A stretch of 51,850 nt of DNA from Methylotenera oryzisoli (GCA_945878695.1 CAMDXI010000007.1:1-51850); one strand, 5' to 3'; shown: positions 37,594-47,313, numbered from the stretch's first letter. The notes: a model not told the origin generated them from the letters alone. Program-made: numbers and translations.

Positions 37594-40500
37594 ATGAGTG
37601 CAAATTCCCCGGCCAGTGCCATACCTGCTGATTTAAGCCATGCCCCTTTTGAGGCAGCCATGGCTACTTGCATGTTGCAAGATAGGCATGCCCTGCGTAG
37701 GAAGTTTCGCGAGGCCATGGCATTGGCTAAGAACCCAGCGGATGTTGGGGGCAAGGCTAAAGCGCAACGCTTGTTGGCTGAAATCAAGCAAAAGATAGGG
37801 TCGTCGCAACAGAAATTTAATGCCAGATTAGCCAATCTGCCCAAGCCCAGCTACCCAATGGAATTGCCGGTCAGTGGCAAAAAAGAACAGATTGCCGCTG
37901 CCATCCTGCAACACCAAGTGGTCATCGTTTGCGGCGAAACCGGTTCCGGTAAAACCACCCAGTTGCCTAAAATTTGTTTGGAATTGGGTAGGGGCGTGGC
38001 TGGCCTGATAGGGCACACCCAACCGCGGCGCATTGCCGCTCGGTCGGTCGCCAGTCGCATTGCCCAAGAATTGCAAAGCCCGTTGGGCGAGGCGGTAGGC
38101 TACAAAGTACGCTTTAACGATAAGCTAAGTGAATCCAGCTACGTTAAATTAATGACGGACGGCATTTTGCTGGCGGAAACCCAAGGGGATAAATTTCTCA
38201 ACGCTTACGACACCATCATCATCGATGAGGCGCACGAACGCAGCCTGAACATCGATTTTCTCTTGGGTTATTTAAAGCAGTTGCTGGTCAAGCGCCCCGA
38301 TTTAAAAGTCATCGTCACCTCGGCCACCATCGATGCCGATCGCTTTTCCAAGCATTTTAATGGCGCGCCGGTGATAGAAGTATCCGGCCGTACCTACCCG
38401 GTGGAAGTGCGTTATCGCCCCCTAGGCAAATCCGGCTTTCGTGCTAAAGATGCGTTTGCGGAAAAGCAGGCGCAGGATACCGAGCTAGGCGACATCGAGG
38501 CGGAAGACGCAAGCTTGCTGGGCATCAGTCGCAAAGCGCAAACCGAAGCCCGTTGGCTGGAAGAGGACGACGAGGAGGAGGCCATAGAAGAGGCCATACT
38601 GGATGCTGCCGACGATTTATTGCGCTTAGGCGATGGTGACATACTGGTGTTTTTACCGGGTGAGCGTGAGATACGCGATACCGCCGAGCACTTGCGTAAA
38701 TACCAAGGCCGCTCGGCCAAGCTCAAGCACATCGAAGTGCTGCCCTTGTTCGCCCGTCTGAGCATAGAAGACCAGCAAAAAATCTTCAAAAGCCACAGCA
38801 GTCGCCGCATCGTTTTAGCCACCAATGTGGCAGAAACTTCCCTCACCGTGCCCGGTATTAAGTATGTGATTGATGCCGGCTTGGCCCGGGTCAATCGCTA
38901 CAGCACGCGCGCTAAAGTCGAGCAATTGCAAATCGAAAAAATCAGCCAAGCGGCCGCCAAACAACGGGCCGGCCGTTGCGGTCGCGTTTCCAATGGCGTG
39001 TGCGTGCGCCTGTATTCCGAGCAGGACTTTGCTGGGCGTGCCGAATTTACCGAACCGGAGATCTTGCGCAGTTCCTTGGCCAGCGTGATTCTGCGCATGG
39101 CCGCTTTGCGTTTAGGCGACATCAACGATTTTCCATTCATAGAAGCGCCCAGCAGTCGCTTGATCACCGATGGCTACCAACTGTTGCAAGAGTTAGGCGC
39201 GGTGGACAGCCAGCGGCAGATTACCGACATCGGCTTGCAATTGGCTAAACTGCCCTTGGACCCGCGTGTGGGCCGCATGATATTGGCGGCTAAACGCGAG
39301 TCTTGCTTAAACGAAATCCTCATTATCGCCAGCGTTTTGAGCATACAAGACCCGCGCGAGCGCCCCATGGATAAGCGTGAAGCGGCCGATAATGCCCATG
39401 TTAAGTTTGCCGGTGACGGTTCAGACTTTATGAGCTACTTGAAACTGTGGGATTTTTTTGACGCCGCCTTAAAAAACAAAAAATCCAATAAAGACTTATT
39501 GAATCAGTGCCACAGCCATTTTTTGTCTTTTTTACGCTTAAAAGAATGGCGTGAGTTGCACGGGCAAATCAAGCAAATTACCGATGAAATGGAATTTAAA
39601 GCCAACGACAAAGCCGCCAGTTACGAACAAATCCATCGCGCCTTATTGGCCGGTTTGCTAGGCAACATAGGCTTTAAAGACGGCGACAACGAAGCCTATT
39701 CCGGCGCCCGTGGCATACGTTTTTATCTGGCTCCGGGCTCGGCCTTGAAGAAAGCCAAACCAAAGTGGGTGATGGCGGCGGAGTTAGTCGACACCAGCAA
39801 ATTGTATGCACGCTGTGTGGCTAAAATCGAACCGGATTGGATAGAGCCTTTGGCCAGAGGCTTAACCGATAGCCAATACTCCGATCCACGCTGGGACAGG
39901 AAAATGGGCATGGTGCACGCGTGGGAGCGGGTGGCCTTATACGGCCTAACCATTATTCCTAAGCGCCGGGTGCATTACGGCCCCATCAACGGCAAAGAAT
40001 CGCGTGAAATTTTCATACGCGAGGCCTTGGCGCATGGCGAGTTCGACAGCCGCGCGGCGTTTTTTAGCGCCAACGAACGTTTGATCGCCGAAGTTGAGGA
40101 GTTGGAGCACAAAGCGCGACGGCAAGACGTGTTGGTCGATGACCAGCAATTGTTTGACTTTTACGACAGCAAAATTCCGGCCGACATTCATCAGGCCGCC
40201 ACCTTTGAAACCTGGCGTGAACAAGCCGAAAAAGCGCAGCCTAGGCTGCTCTATTTGAGTCGGGAAGACCTGATGCGCCATGGGGCGGATGCCATCACCG
40301 CCGTGCAATTCCCGGAAAAAATGCGTTTAGATGGGGTGGAAATTCCGCTCAAATACCGCTTTGAACCTGGCCATCTGTTGGACGGCGTCACCGCCACCGT
40401 GCCTTTGGCATTATTGAATCAACTCAATCCCACGCAAACCGATTGGCTGGTGCCGGGCATGCTGCGCGAAAAGCTAACCCATTTAATCAAAGTCTTGCCT

Positions 40501-41679
40501 AAAACCTACCGTCGGGTCTGCGTGCCGGTGCCGGAGTTTGTCACGCAGTTTTTAGTCAGCACGACTGTCGGCACCATGCCCATCAAGCCGCTCTTGGCCG
40601 AATACATACAGCGTGTCACCAGCTTGAAAATCGCCGTTGAGGATTGGACCGAACCTTTGCCGGATCACTTGCTGATGAATTTCAGTGTGGTGGACGATGC
40701 CGGTCGCGAATTAGGCATGGGTCGGGATTGGCAGGCGCTGAAGAAACAATTGGGCTCAGCCGCGCAACTGACCTTTAGAAACAATTCGGCGGATCACCTC
40801 AAGGACTTAGAAAAAATCGGGCTAAAACAATGGGATTTCGGCGATTTACCGGCCACCTTGAGCTTTGAGCGCGACGGTTTGCAAGTCACCGGCTACCCGG
40901 CCTTGGAAGACAACGGCGACAGCGTGGCGGTTAAATTATTCGATACTGAGTTGGAGGCCAGCAGCAACCACAGGCAAGGCGTGTGCCGCTTAATGCGCTT
41001 TGAGTTAAAAGAGCAAATGAAGCAGTTGGAGAAAAGCTTACCCAATTTTAATCAATACGCCTTGTTGCTGCGCAACGTGGTCAGCGTAGACGACTTACGT
41101 GAAGATTTGTTGTTGGCCATCGCTGACCGCGCTTTTGTTGCGGACGATGACTTGCCACGCAGCAATGCCGATTTCATGCATTTAAAAGCCCGTGCTAGGA
41201 CGCGCTTGCCGGCGGTCAGTCAAGGCTTAACCCGCCAAGCGCAAACAATCGCCAGTGAATACCAATTGCTCACGGCGACCATGGCCAAAATGCCAAGCAC
41301 CGTGAACCGTTTAAAGCGCGATGTCGAGCAGCAACTGCCCTGTTTGTTGTACAAGGGCTGTTTTAGCCGCACGCCCTGGGAGCAGTTGCAGCATGTGCCG
41401 CGCTACCTCAAGGCCTTGCGTTTACGCATAGAAAAACAACCTGCTAACCCGGATAGGGACGGCAAAAATGCCGCCAGCGTCGGTTTGCTTTGGCAAAAGT
41501 GGCAAGATAAAATAAGCCAGTTGCAGCAAGCGCACTTGCCCATCTCAGCCGATTTGGCCCATTTCCGCTGGTTGCTGGAAGAGCTGCGCGTGTCCTTGTT
41601 TGCGCAAGAACTGAAGACGCCGTTTCCGATTTCCATTAAGCGCTTAGAAAAAACCTGGGCAGACATGGGTTACCAATAA
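37594..41679 (+). CDS. hrpA: ATP-dependent RNA helicase HrpA
   Basis: About 1361 residues (E. coli 1300). DEAH-box helicase core: GETGSGKTTQ, TQPRRIAARS, IIIDEAHERSLN, VTSATIDAD, FLPGEREI, TNVAETSLTVPGI and QRAGRCGR; then a helicase-associated and OB-like region, and the long C-terminal part typical of HrpA (KVLPKTYRRVCVPVPEF). HrpA rescues stalled or collided ribosomes. An acidic insert (EEDDEEEAIEEA) precedes FLPGEREI. In-frame ATGs occur at 37576 and 37594; the latter is preferred because an extended -10 element TGTTAAAAT (37577-37585) overlaps the former, which would make the message nearly leaderless. The upstream start would add six residues. Confidence 0.93.
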   Translation: MSANSPASAIPADLSHAPFEAAMATCMLQDRHALRRKFREAMALAKNPADVGGKAKAQRLLAEIKQKIGSSQQKFNARLANLPKPSYPMELPVSGKKEQIAAAILQHQVVIVCGETGSGKTTQLPKICLELGRGVAGLIGHTQPRRIAARSVASRIAQELQSPLGEAVGYKVRFNDKLSESSYVKLMTDGILLAETQGDKFLNAYDTIIIDEAHERSLNIDFLLGYLKQLLVKRPDLKVIVTSATIDADRFSKHFNGAPVIEVSGRTYPVEVRYRPLGKSGFRAKDAFAEKQAQDTELGDIEAEDASLLGISRKAQTEARWLEEDDEEEAIEEAILDAADDLLRLGDGDILVFLPGEREIRDTAEHLRKYQGRSAKLKHIEVLPLFARLSIEDQQKIFKSHSSRRIVLATNVAETSLTVPGIKYVIDAGLARVNRYSTRAKVEQLQIEKISQAAAKQRAGRCGRVSNGVCVRLYSEQDFAGRAEFTEPEILRSSLASVILRMAALRLGDINDFPFIEAPSSRLITDGYQLLQELGAVDSQRQITDIGLQLAKLPLDPRVGRMILAAKRESCLNEILIIASVLSIQDPRERPMDKREAADNAHVKFAGDGSDFMSYLKLWDFFDAALKNKKSNKDLLNQCHSHFLSFLRLKEWRELHGQIKQITDEMEFKANDKAASYEQIHRALLAGLLGNIGFKDGDNEAYSGARGIRFYLAPGSALKKAKPKWVMAAELVDTSKLYARCVAKIEPDWIEPLARGLTDSQYSDPRWDRKMGMVHAWERVALYGLTIIPKRRVHYGPINGKESREIFIREALAHGEFDSRAAFFSANERLIAEVEELEHKARRQDVLVDDQQLFDFYDSKIPADIHQAATFETWREQAEKAQPRLLYLSREDLMRHGADAITAVQFPEKMRLDGVEIPLKYRFEPGHLLDGVTATVPLALLNQLNPTQTDWLVPGMLREKLTHLIKVLPKTYRRVCVPVPEFVTQFLVSTTVGTMPIKPLLAEYIQRVTSLKIAVEDWTEPLPDHLLMNFSVVDDAGRELGMGRDWQALKKQLGSAAQLTFRNNSADHLKDLEKIGLKQWDFGDLPATLSFERDGLQVTGYPALEDNGDSVAVKLFDTELEASSNHRQGVCRLMRFELKEQMKQLEKSLPNFNQYALLLRNVVSVDDLREDLLLAIADRAFVADDDLPRSNADFMHLKARARTRLPAVSQGLTRQAQTIASEYQLLTATMAKMPSTVNRLKRDVEQQLPCLLYKGCFSRTPWEQLQHVPRYLKALRLRIEKQPANPDRDGKNAASVGLLWQKWQDKISQLQQAHLPISADLAHFRWLLEELRVSLFAQELKTPFPISIKRLEKTWADMGYQ

Positions 41680-41684
41680 TCAGC

Positions 41685-42563
41685 ATGCAGGCAAACGCAC
41701 GCACAGATCAAAGCGATTTTTACCTAACGCCGCTGAATCGCGCGTTGATGCCTAGGGTATGGCTGCGCATCCAGGTGGAGCGCAATACGCTGCTGGCCAT
41801 AGCATTTTCCTTGTTGGTGCATGGTCTTATCCTTTTTTTGGCCTTGCCTCAACTGGATTTAGACAGCGCTGCCTTAGCCCCCACCACCATACAAGTGAGT
41901 TTGGCGCCGCCACCGGCTGAAGCACCGCCCCCCCCGGTTGAGTTGCCAAAACCGCCTAAAAAACCCAAGCCCATCAGCCGTCCTAAAGTCATGACACAAA
42001 AGCCCAGCAGTCAACCATCCGACTTTAATCTGCCGGAGGCCACCACCAGCCCAGTGCCCAGTGCACCTGTTGCGCCCGCTAAAGACCAGCCTGTGGACAT
42101 GATGGCCTACGTCAACGCCAAGCGGCAACAGCGGTTGGCCATGGAGAACGATGCCGCCAAACAAAATGCCGAGGCCGTGGCCAAGGAACAAGGCCCCAGT
42201 GCTGAGCAAGTGCGCGAACAACGCATTAAAGACAATTTAAAAGTGGGCACCAATGGCATTTTTGAGATCACCAGTTTAAGTGCACGCCATGCCGGCTTTA
42301 GTTTTAGGGGTTGGACCAGCGATTACAGTAACGCCAGACGCGAAGCCTTTGAAGTGGAGGCGGGCGTGGGGCAAGACATACGCCTGCTGGTGGTGAGAAA
42401 AATGATAGTCCTGATACGCCAGCATTACCAAGGCGATTTTAATTGGGAATCGCAGCGCTTAGGTCGGGTAGTCATCCAATCGGCGCGGCCAGAAGACAAT
42501 GCCGGCTTGGAAGACTTCATGATGATGGAATTTTTTGGCACCTATTACAAAAACAAGGGCTAA
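41685..42563 (+). CDS. Uncharacterised TonB-like membrane-anchored protein
   Basis: The 292-residue protein has a TonB-style N-terminus: one membrane segment at about residues 36-54 (LLAIAFSLLVHGLILFLAL, with a His in the helix as in TonB), then a Pro/Lys-rich periplasmic stretch at 70-105 (PPPAEAPPPPVELPKPPKKP), a charged helical linker at about 140-185 and a compact C-terminal domain of about 110 residues starting at KVGTNGIFEITSLS. The C-terminal domain does not show the YP...G pattern of TonB, so receptor energising is not supported. No exbB/exbD is nearby. It starts 5 bases after the hrpA stop. Function unknown; a cell-envelope role is likely. Confidence 0.75.
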   Translation: MQANARTDQSDFYLTPLNRALMPRVWLRIQVERNTLLAIAFSLLVHGLILFLALPQLDLDSAALAPTTIQVSLAPPPAEAPPPPVELPKPPKKPKPISRPKVMTQKPSSQPSDFNLPEATTSPVPSAPVAPAKDQPVDMMAYVNAKRQQRLAMENDAAKQNAEAVAKEQGPSAEQVREQRIKDNLKVGTNGIFEITSLSARHAGFSFRGWTSDYSNARREAFEVEAGVGQDIRLLVVRKMIVLIRQHYQGDFNWESQRLGRVVIQSARPEDNAGLEDFMMMEFFGTYYKNKG

Positions 42564-42646
42564 TTCACGTTCATTTGATTAAACGTAAACTTTAATAAGT
42601 CGCAATGCGCTAACATATAAATTCAGTTCAATTAAGCCCAGCCACC

Positions 42647-45325
42647 ATGAGTCAGCATCATTTAAAGCCTTTGTTTGCCCCTAAGTCGGTGGCCATTTTT
42701 GGTGCCAGCGACAAGCCCGATTCCATAGGGCAAATCGTCATGCACAACATGCGGCAAAGTGGCTTTAAAGGCGGACTTTACCCAATCAATCCCAAGCACC
42801 AAAGCGTGCAAGGTGCCACGGCCTTTGCTAATCTGGGTCAGCTTAAGCAGTCGGTAGATTTGGCAGTGATAGCCACGCCGGCTGCCACGGTGCCGGCTAT
42901 TATTGAGCAATGCGGCCTGCATCAGGTCAAAGCGGCGATCATCATCAGTGCCGGCTTTGCCGAAACCGGTGAAGCAGGGCGAGGGCTTGAGGCCGAGGTG
43001 TTGGCATTGGCCAAGCAGTATGGCGTGCGTTTGATAGGGCCAAACTGCCTAGGGGTGATGCGACCGGATATAGGCCTGAATGCCACTTTCAATTCCGGTA
43101 GTGCCATGGCCGGTAACATTGCTTTTGTCTCCCAGTCCGGCGCCTTGTGCACGGCTATTTTGGATTGGGCCAGTGCCAATGATGTCGGCTTTTCCAGCGT
43201 GGTGTCCATGGGCGCGTCGGCCGACGTGGACTTTGGCGAAATACTCGATTACTTAATTTCCGACAGCTTAACCCACAGCATCTTGCTCTACATAGAGGGC
43301 ATACACGACGCGCGCAGCTTCATGAGTTCCATACGCGCGGCGGCACGCATTAAGCCGGTGATCTTGGTTAAGGTAGGGCGCCATGCCGCCGCCTCCAAAG
43401 CGGCCATTTCGCACACGGCTTCCATCGTCGGTGCCGACGATGCCTTCGATGCCGCCATACGCCGCGCCGGCGTGGTCAGAGTGCAAACCATCAGCCAATT
43501 GTTTGCTGCTGCCAAAGCCTTGTCGTGTGGCTTTGATCCCACTGGCAACCGCTTGGCCATCGTCACCAATGGCGGCGGCCCTGGCGTGATGGCCACCGAT
43601 TACGCCTTGGATTTAGGCTTGGTCATGGCCCAATTGAGTGAGGTCACCATGGCTAAACTTAATCAGGCTTTGCCCAGCACTTGGTCGCATGGCAACCCGG
43701 TCGACATCATAGGCGATGCGCAAGTAGAGCGTTACCAGAACGCGGTCAAAGCCTGCCTAGAAGACCCGAATGTCGATGGCGTGTTAGCCATCTTGACCCC
43801 GCAAGCCATGACCAAACCATTGGAAGTGGCGCAAGCGATGATAGCGCTGAGCGACCAGTATAAAAAACCCTTGCTCAGCTCGTGGATGGGGGAGGTGCAA
43901 GTGCAAGCCTCGCGCTTGGCTTTCAATGCGGCCAGAAAACCCAGTTTCCGCAACCCGGAATCGGCGGTGGACGTGTTTTCATTTCTATCGGCCTACCACA
44001 ACAACCAACGCCTGCTCATGCAAATGCCTGGGCCTATCTCGCACCACATAGAACCGGATGTGGAAAGCGGCCGCATGATCATAGAAGGCGCGCTGCAAGA
44101 GAAGCGCAAGGTATTGGGCGAAATGGAATCCAAAGCCTTGTTGTCGGCGTTTCATATCCCCATTGCGCAGACCATGGTGGCCCGTTCGCCGAATGAGGCT
44201 TTGTTGATTGCACAGCAATTGGGTTTCCCGGTGGCCATGAAAATCAACTCGCCGGACATCACCCACAAATCCGATGTCGGTGGGGTGGTGTTGAACTTGA
44301 CCAATGCGCCGGCGGTGCGCGCGGCTTACCATGAAATCATAGAAAACGTGAAACGCCTGCGGCCAAATGCGCACATTAATGGCATCTCCATTCAACCCAT
44401 GGTGGTGAAAGAGCACGGCCGTGAACTGATGGTCGGCGTCACCAATGATCCGGTGTTTGGTCCGATTATTACTTTTGGTGCCGGTGGCACGACGGTGGAA
44501 ATTGTCGCGGACCGCTCGGTGGCCCTGCCACCCTTGAATGCTTACTTGGTTAAAGACCTTATCGAGCGCACACACGTGGCCAAGATGTTAGGCCCGTTCC
44601 GCAACATGCCAGCGGTCAACATTGATGCTTTAGAAAGCATCTTGCTGCGCGTTTCGGAAATGGTCTGCGAGTTGCCCATGCTCATGGAAATGGACATCAA
44701 CCCCTTAATACTCGACGAACACGGCGCCTTGGCGGCCGATGCCAGAATCGTGGTTGGGGTGCGCCCACCCAGTGCCGATCGTTATGCGCACATGGCCATC
44801 TACCCTTATCCCACCCATTTGCAGAGCCATTGGCAGTTAGCCGACGGCACCGATGTGGTGATACGGCCGATACGCCCAGAGGACGTCTGGCTGGTGCAAG
44901 ACTTTGTGAAAAACCTATCGGAAGAATCGCGCTATTTCCGTTTCATGAAAAGCGTGCAGCAATTAAGTGAATCCTTGTTGGTGCGTTTCACGCAAATCGA
45001 TTACAGCCGCGAAATGGCCTTGATCGCCACGAAGGCAGTCGACGATAAAGAAATTGAATTGGGCGTCACCCGCTATGCCATTAACCCGGACGGCGACAGC
45101 TGCGAGTTTTCCTTGGTGGTGGCCGACAGCATGCACGGGACCGGCTTGGCACAAAAGCTCATGACCGCCCTCATGGACATTGCCAGAGACAAAGGCTTGG
45201 TGCGCATAGAAGGGGAGGTGTTAAAAAATAACGCCAATATGTTGAAATTAATGAAGCGCTTGGGCTTTGATGCGGTGGCCCATCCCGACGATGCCAGCAT
45301 CAAGCTGGTGTATAAAACCTTGTAA
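42647..45325 (+). CDS. pat: ADP-forming acyl-CoA synthetase-like protein with C-terminal GNAT domain (Pat-type lysine acetyltransferase)
   Basis: At 892 residues it has the Pat/YfiQ architecture (Salmonella Pat 886): CoA-binding Rossmann domain (SVAIFGASDKPDSIG), succinyl-CoA-synthetase-like domains (LIGPNCLGVMRP, VSQSGALCTAILDWA), an ATP-grasp domain from about 490 (MKINSPDITHKSDVGGV) and a GNAT domain from about 727 (DVVIRPIRPEDV, GTGLAQKLM). In E. coli YfiQ the catalytic His of the synthetase half is lost; here the segment reads ISHTASIVGADDAFD with His256, the position of the phosphohistidine in true ADP-forming synthetases. It may therefore keep synthetase activity or bind acyl-CoA differently. 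Likely target: Acs Lys622 (family knowledge). Confidence 0.88.
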   Translation: MSQHHLKPLFAPKSVAIFGASDKPDSIGQIVMHNMRQSGFKGGLYPINPKHQSVQGATAFANLGQLKQSVDLAVIATPAATVPAIIEQCGLHQVKAAIIISAGFAETGEAGRGLEAEVLALAKQYGVRLIGPNCLGVMRPDIGLNATFNSGSAMAGNIAFVSQSGALCTAILDWASANDVGFSSVVSMGASADVDFGEILDYLISDSLTHSILLYIEGIHDARSFMSSIRAAARIKPVILVKVGRHAAASKAAISHTASIVGADDAFDAAIRRAGVVRVQTISQLFAAAKALSCGFDPTGNRLAIVTNGGGPGVMATDYALDLGLVMAQLSEVTMAKLNQALPSTWSHGNPVDIIGDAQVERYQNAVKACLEDPNVDGVLAILTPQAMTKPLEVAQAMIALSDQYKKPLLSSWMGEVQVQASRLAFNAARKPSFRNPESAVDVFSFLSAYHNNQRLLMQMPGPISHHIEPDVESGRMIIEGALQEKRKVLGEMESKALLSAFHIPIAQTMVARSPNEALLIAQQLGFPVAMKINSPDITHKSDVGGVVLNLTNAPAVRAAYHEIIENVKRLRPNAHINGISIQPMVVKEHGRELMVGVTNDPVFGPIITFGAGGTTVEIVADRSVALPPLNAYLVKDLIERTHVAKMLGPFRNMPAVNIDALESILLRVSEMVCELPMLMEMDINPLILDEHGALAADARIVVGVRPPSADRYAHMAIYPYPTHLQSHWQLADGTDVVIRPIRPEDVWLVQDFVKNLSEESRYFRFMKSVQQLSESLLVRFTQIDYSREMALIATKAVDDKEIELGVTRYAINPDGDSCEFSLVVADSMHGTGLAQKLMTALMDIARDKGLVRIEGEVLKNNANMLKLMKRLGFDAVAHPDDASIKLVYKTL

Positions 45326-45336
45326 TTGATTCCAAC

Positions 45337-46260
45337 ATGCGCACCGCTTACATCAGTCACGACGAGTTTTTAAAACACGACATGGGCCCGGATCACCCGG
45401 AATGCCCGGCACGCATTTATGCAGTAAAAGACCAGTTGATTGCTTCCGGCTTGTTTGATTTTCTAAATCAGCAGCAGGCAATGAAAGCCACTCGCGCACA
45501 ATTGGCTAGGGTGCACAGTGAGGATTACATCAATTGGGTGTTTGAAAAAGCGCCCCAAAGCGGCCTGGTTGATTTGGATGGCGACACCTTGATGAACGCC
45601 TACACGCTGGATGCCTCTTTATACGCAGCCGGTGCGGTGGTGGCGGCGGTGGATTTGCTGATGGCCGGCCAAGTGGATAATGCTTTTTGCAATGTGCGAC
45701 CACCCGGTCATCACGCCAAGCGCCAAGGCGCATCGGGCTTTTGCATATTCAATAATGTGGCCGTGGGCGCGGCGCATGCCTTGGATCAATACGGTTTGGA
45801 GCGCGTCGCCATCGTGGATTTTGACGTGCACCACGGCGATGGCACGCAAGACATTTTTCAAGACGACGGGCGCGTGCTGTTCTGTTCTACCTTCCAACAT
45901 CCTTTTTACCCGCACTGCGGGGCCGACAGCGGCAACACTCACATCATTAACGTGCCTTTGCCCGCCGGCAGTGATGGCGAGGCGTTTAGGGCGGCGGTGA
46001 GCGAGCATTGGCTGCCAGCCTTAGAGAACTTTGCCCCGCAAATGCTCTTGCTGTCCGCCGGTTTTGATGCGCACCGAGAGGACGACATGGGCGGCTTGGC
46101 CTTGCGTGAGGCCGATTACCAGTGGGTAACAGAGGTGCTCAAAGCGGTGGCCACGCGCCACGCGCAGAATCGCATCGTGTCGGTGTTAGAGGGCGGCTAT
46201 GCCTTGCATGCCTTGGGTCGCAGCGTCATGACCCATGTTAAAAGTTTAAGCAATCTGTAA
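45337..46260 (+). CDS. Histone-deacetylase-family (AcuC-like) protein
   Basis: The 307-residue protein has the class I/II arginase-like deacetylase fold: HPECPARI near the N-terminus, RPPGHHA with the charge-relay pair His125/His126, DFDVHHGDGTQ with zinc ligands Asp163 and His165, SAGFDAH with the third ligand Asp244, and EGGY with the transition-state Tyr. All catalytic residues are present. Bacterial members include AcuC, which deacetylates Acs, as well as acetylpolyamine amidohydrolases. Its position 11 bases after the Pat-type gene favours a protein-deacetylase role opposing it; polyamine deacetylation is the alternative since potFGHI is also encoded in the window. Confidence 0.93.
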   Translation: MRTAYISHDEFLKHDMGPDHPECPARIYAVKDQLIASGLFDFLNQQQAMKATRAQLARVHSEDYINWVFEKAPQSGLVDLDGDTLMNAYTLDASLYAAGAVVAAVDLLMAGQVDNAFCNVRPPGHHAKRQGASGFCIFNNVAVGAAHALDQYGLERVAIVDFDVHHGDGTQDIFQDDGRVLFCSTFQHPFYPHCGADSGNTHIINVPLPAGSDGEAFRAAVSEHWLPALENFAPQMLLLSAGFDAHREDDMGGLALREADYQWVTEVLKAVATRHAQNRIVSVLEGGYALHALGRSVMTHVKSLSNL

Positions 46261-46281
46261 GGCAAACTGCAGGCTAGCTGC

Positions 46282-47313
46282 CTAGAACGTCATGAAGGCT
46301 TTTCTTAAGCTCAGTTCATCGATGTCTTTAGCGATGATCACCACCCTAGACAGTTTTTCTGGCTCGCTCCAGCCTTCCAATAAAGTCGGTGGGTAGGGCG
46401 TGAAATGCACCGCATGTATCGCCAGTGGCGCTGCTTGGTCAGCGGCATGGATGATGCCTTTGAGTCGTAATAAGTGCTTGCCGTAAGTCTGGCAAAACTT
46501 CAATAAATGCGGTTTTAATTGCGACCAATTAATCGGGCTAGGCAAGATCACGGTAAAGCTGATGATGCCATCGTGATTGGTTTTTTGCGGCAACTGGCCT
46601 AGCGTGTTTGGCCGTGGGCTGGGGCTACGCAACCAGCGCTGTGGCTGAGCCTGTTTTTTGTCTGCATCAAACAGCCCCACGTCGACCACGTAGGCCGGGT
46701 CCAATTGCCCGTGCGTAATCCGATGCAAAGTGGCGCCGGGGTTAATTTGGCTTAGTTTTTCCTCTAAGCTGGCGATGCTTGGCGCGTCAGCCAAATCGGT
46801 TTTGCTTAAAACCAAGACATCGGCTACCGCGGCTTGCTTGAGGGCTTCCTGGTTTTCTGCCAACTGCTGCAAACCGTAGACGCTGTCTATGGTCACCACC
46901 ACCGCGTCCAAACGGTACACCGATTCAATCACCGGCTCGTTCATTAGGTTAGCCAGTATCGGCCCAGGGTCGGCCAGGCCGGTGGTTTCTATGATCAATC
47001 GATTGAATTGCGGAATGGCGGCCAGCGCACGCTTGAAAAACAAATCGCGCAGGGTATCGGCCAACTCGTTTTTTAAGGTGCAACATAAACAGCCTGAGCT
47101 CAACAACACCGTGTTGTCGGCGATGTGCTCGCTTTCCACGCTTAAAGCCAAATTACTTTGGGCAAAAATTTGATCCAAGCCGGTGTCACCCAGTTCGTTG
47201 ATGATGACGGCGGTGTCGCGCATGCCACTGTGGTGAAGCAAATGATTGAGTAAGGTGGTTTTGCCGCTGCCTAAAAAGCCGGTGAGCAGGGTGACGGGTA
47301 TGCGTTGGTCCAT
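46282..47313 (-). CDS. COG0523 (CobW/ZigA/YjiA) family GTPase, probable metallochaperone
   Basis: A 343-residue G3E-family GTPase with Walker A GFLGSGKTT at 12-20, the CxCC metal motif in SSGCLCCTL (Cys75, Cys77, Cys78), IIETTGLADPGPI, and SKTDLAD (NKxD variant). The C-terminal CobW domain starts near 245 (GIISFTVILPSPINW). Members insert or store zinc or cobalt; the C-terminus here has no His-rich tail. Without a neighbouring Zur box, cobalamin gene or zinc enzyme, the metal cannot be named. It is convergent with the deacetylase gene and divergent from the ribonuclease gene. Confidence 0.9.
   Translation of the reverse strand: MDQRIPVTLLTGFLGSGKTTLLNHLLHHSGMRDTAVIINELGDTGLDQIFAQSNLALSVESEHIADNTVLLSSGCLCCTLKNELADTLRDLFFKRALAAIPQFNRLIIETTGLADPGPILANLMNEPVIESVYRLDAVVVTIDSVYGLQQLAENQEALKQAAVADVLVLSKTDLADAPSIASLEEKLSQINPGATLHRITHGQLDPAYVVDVGLFDADKKQAQPQRWLRSPSPRPNTLGQLPQKTNHDGIISFTVILPSPINWSQLKPHLLKFCQTYGKHLLRLKGIIHAADQAAPLAIHAVHFTPYPPTLLEGWSEPEKLSRVVIIAKDIDELSLRKAFMTF

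Noticed and set aside
43985-44575. 196-codon open frame on the minus strand opposite the Pat-type gene
   Set aside because: The plus-strand gene is clearly conserved here; the His-rich antisense translation is typical of reverse reading of GC-rich codons.
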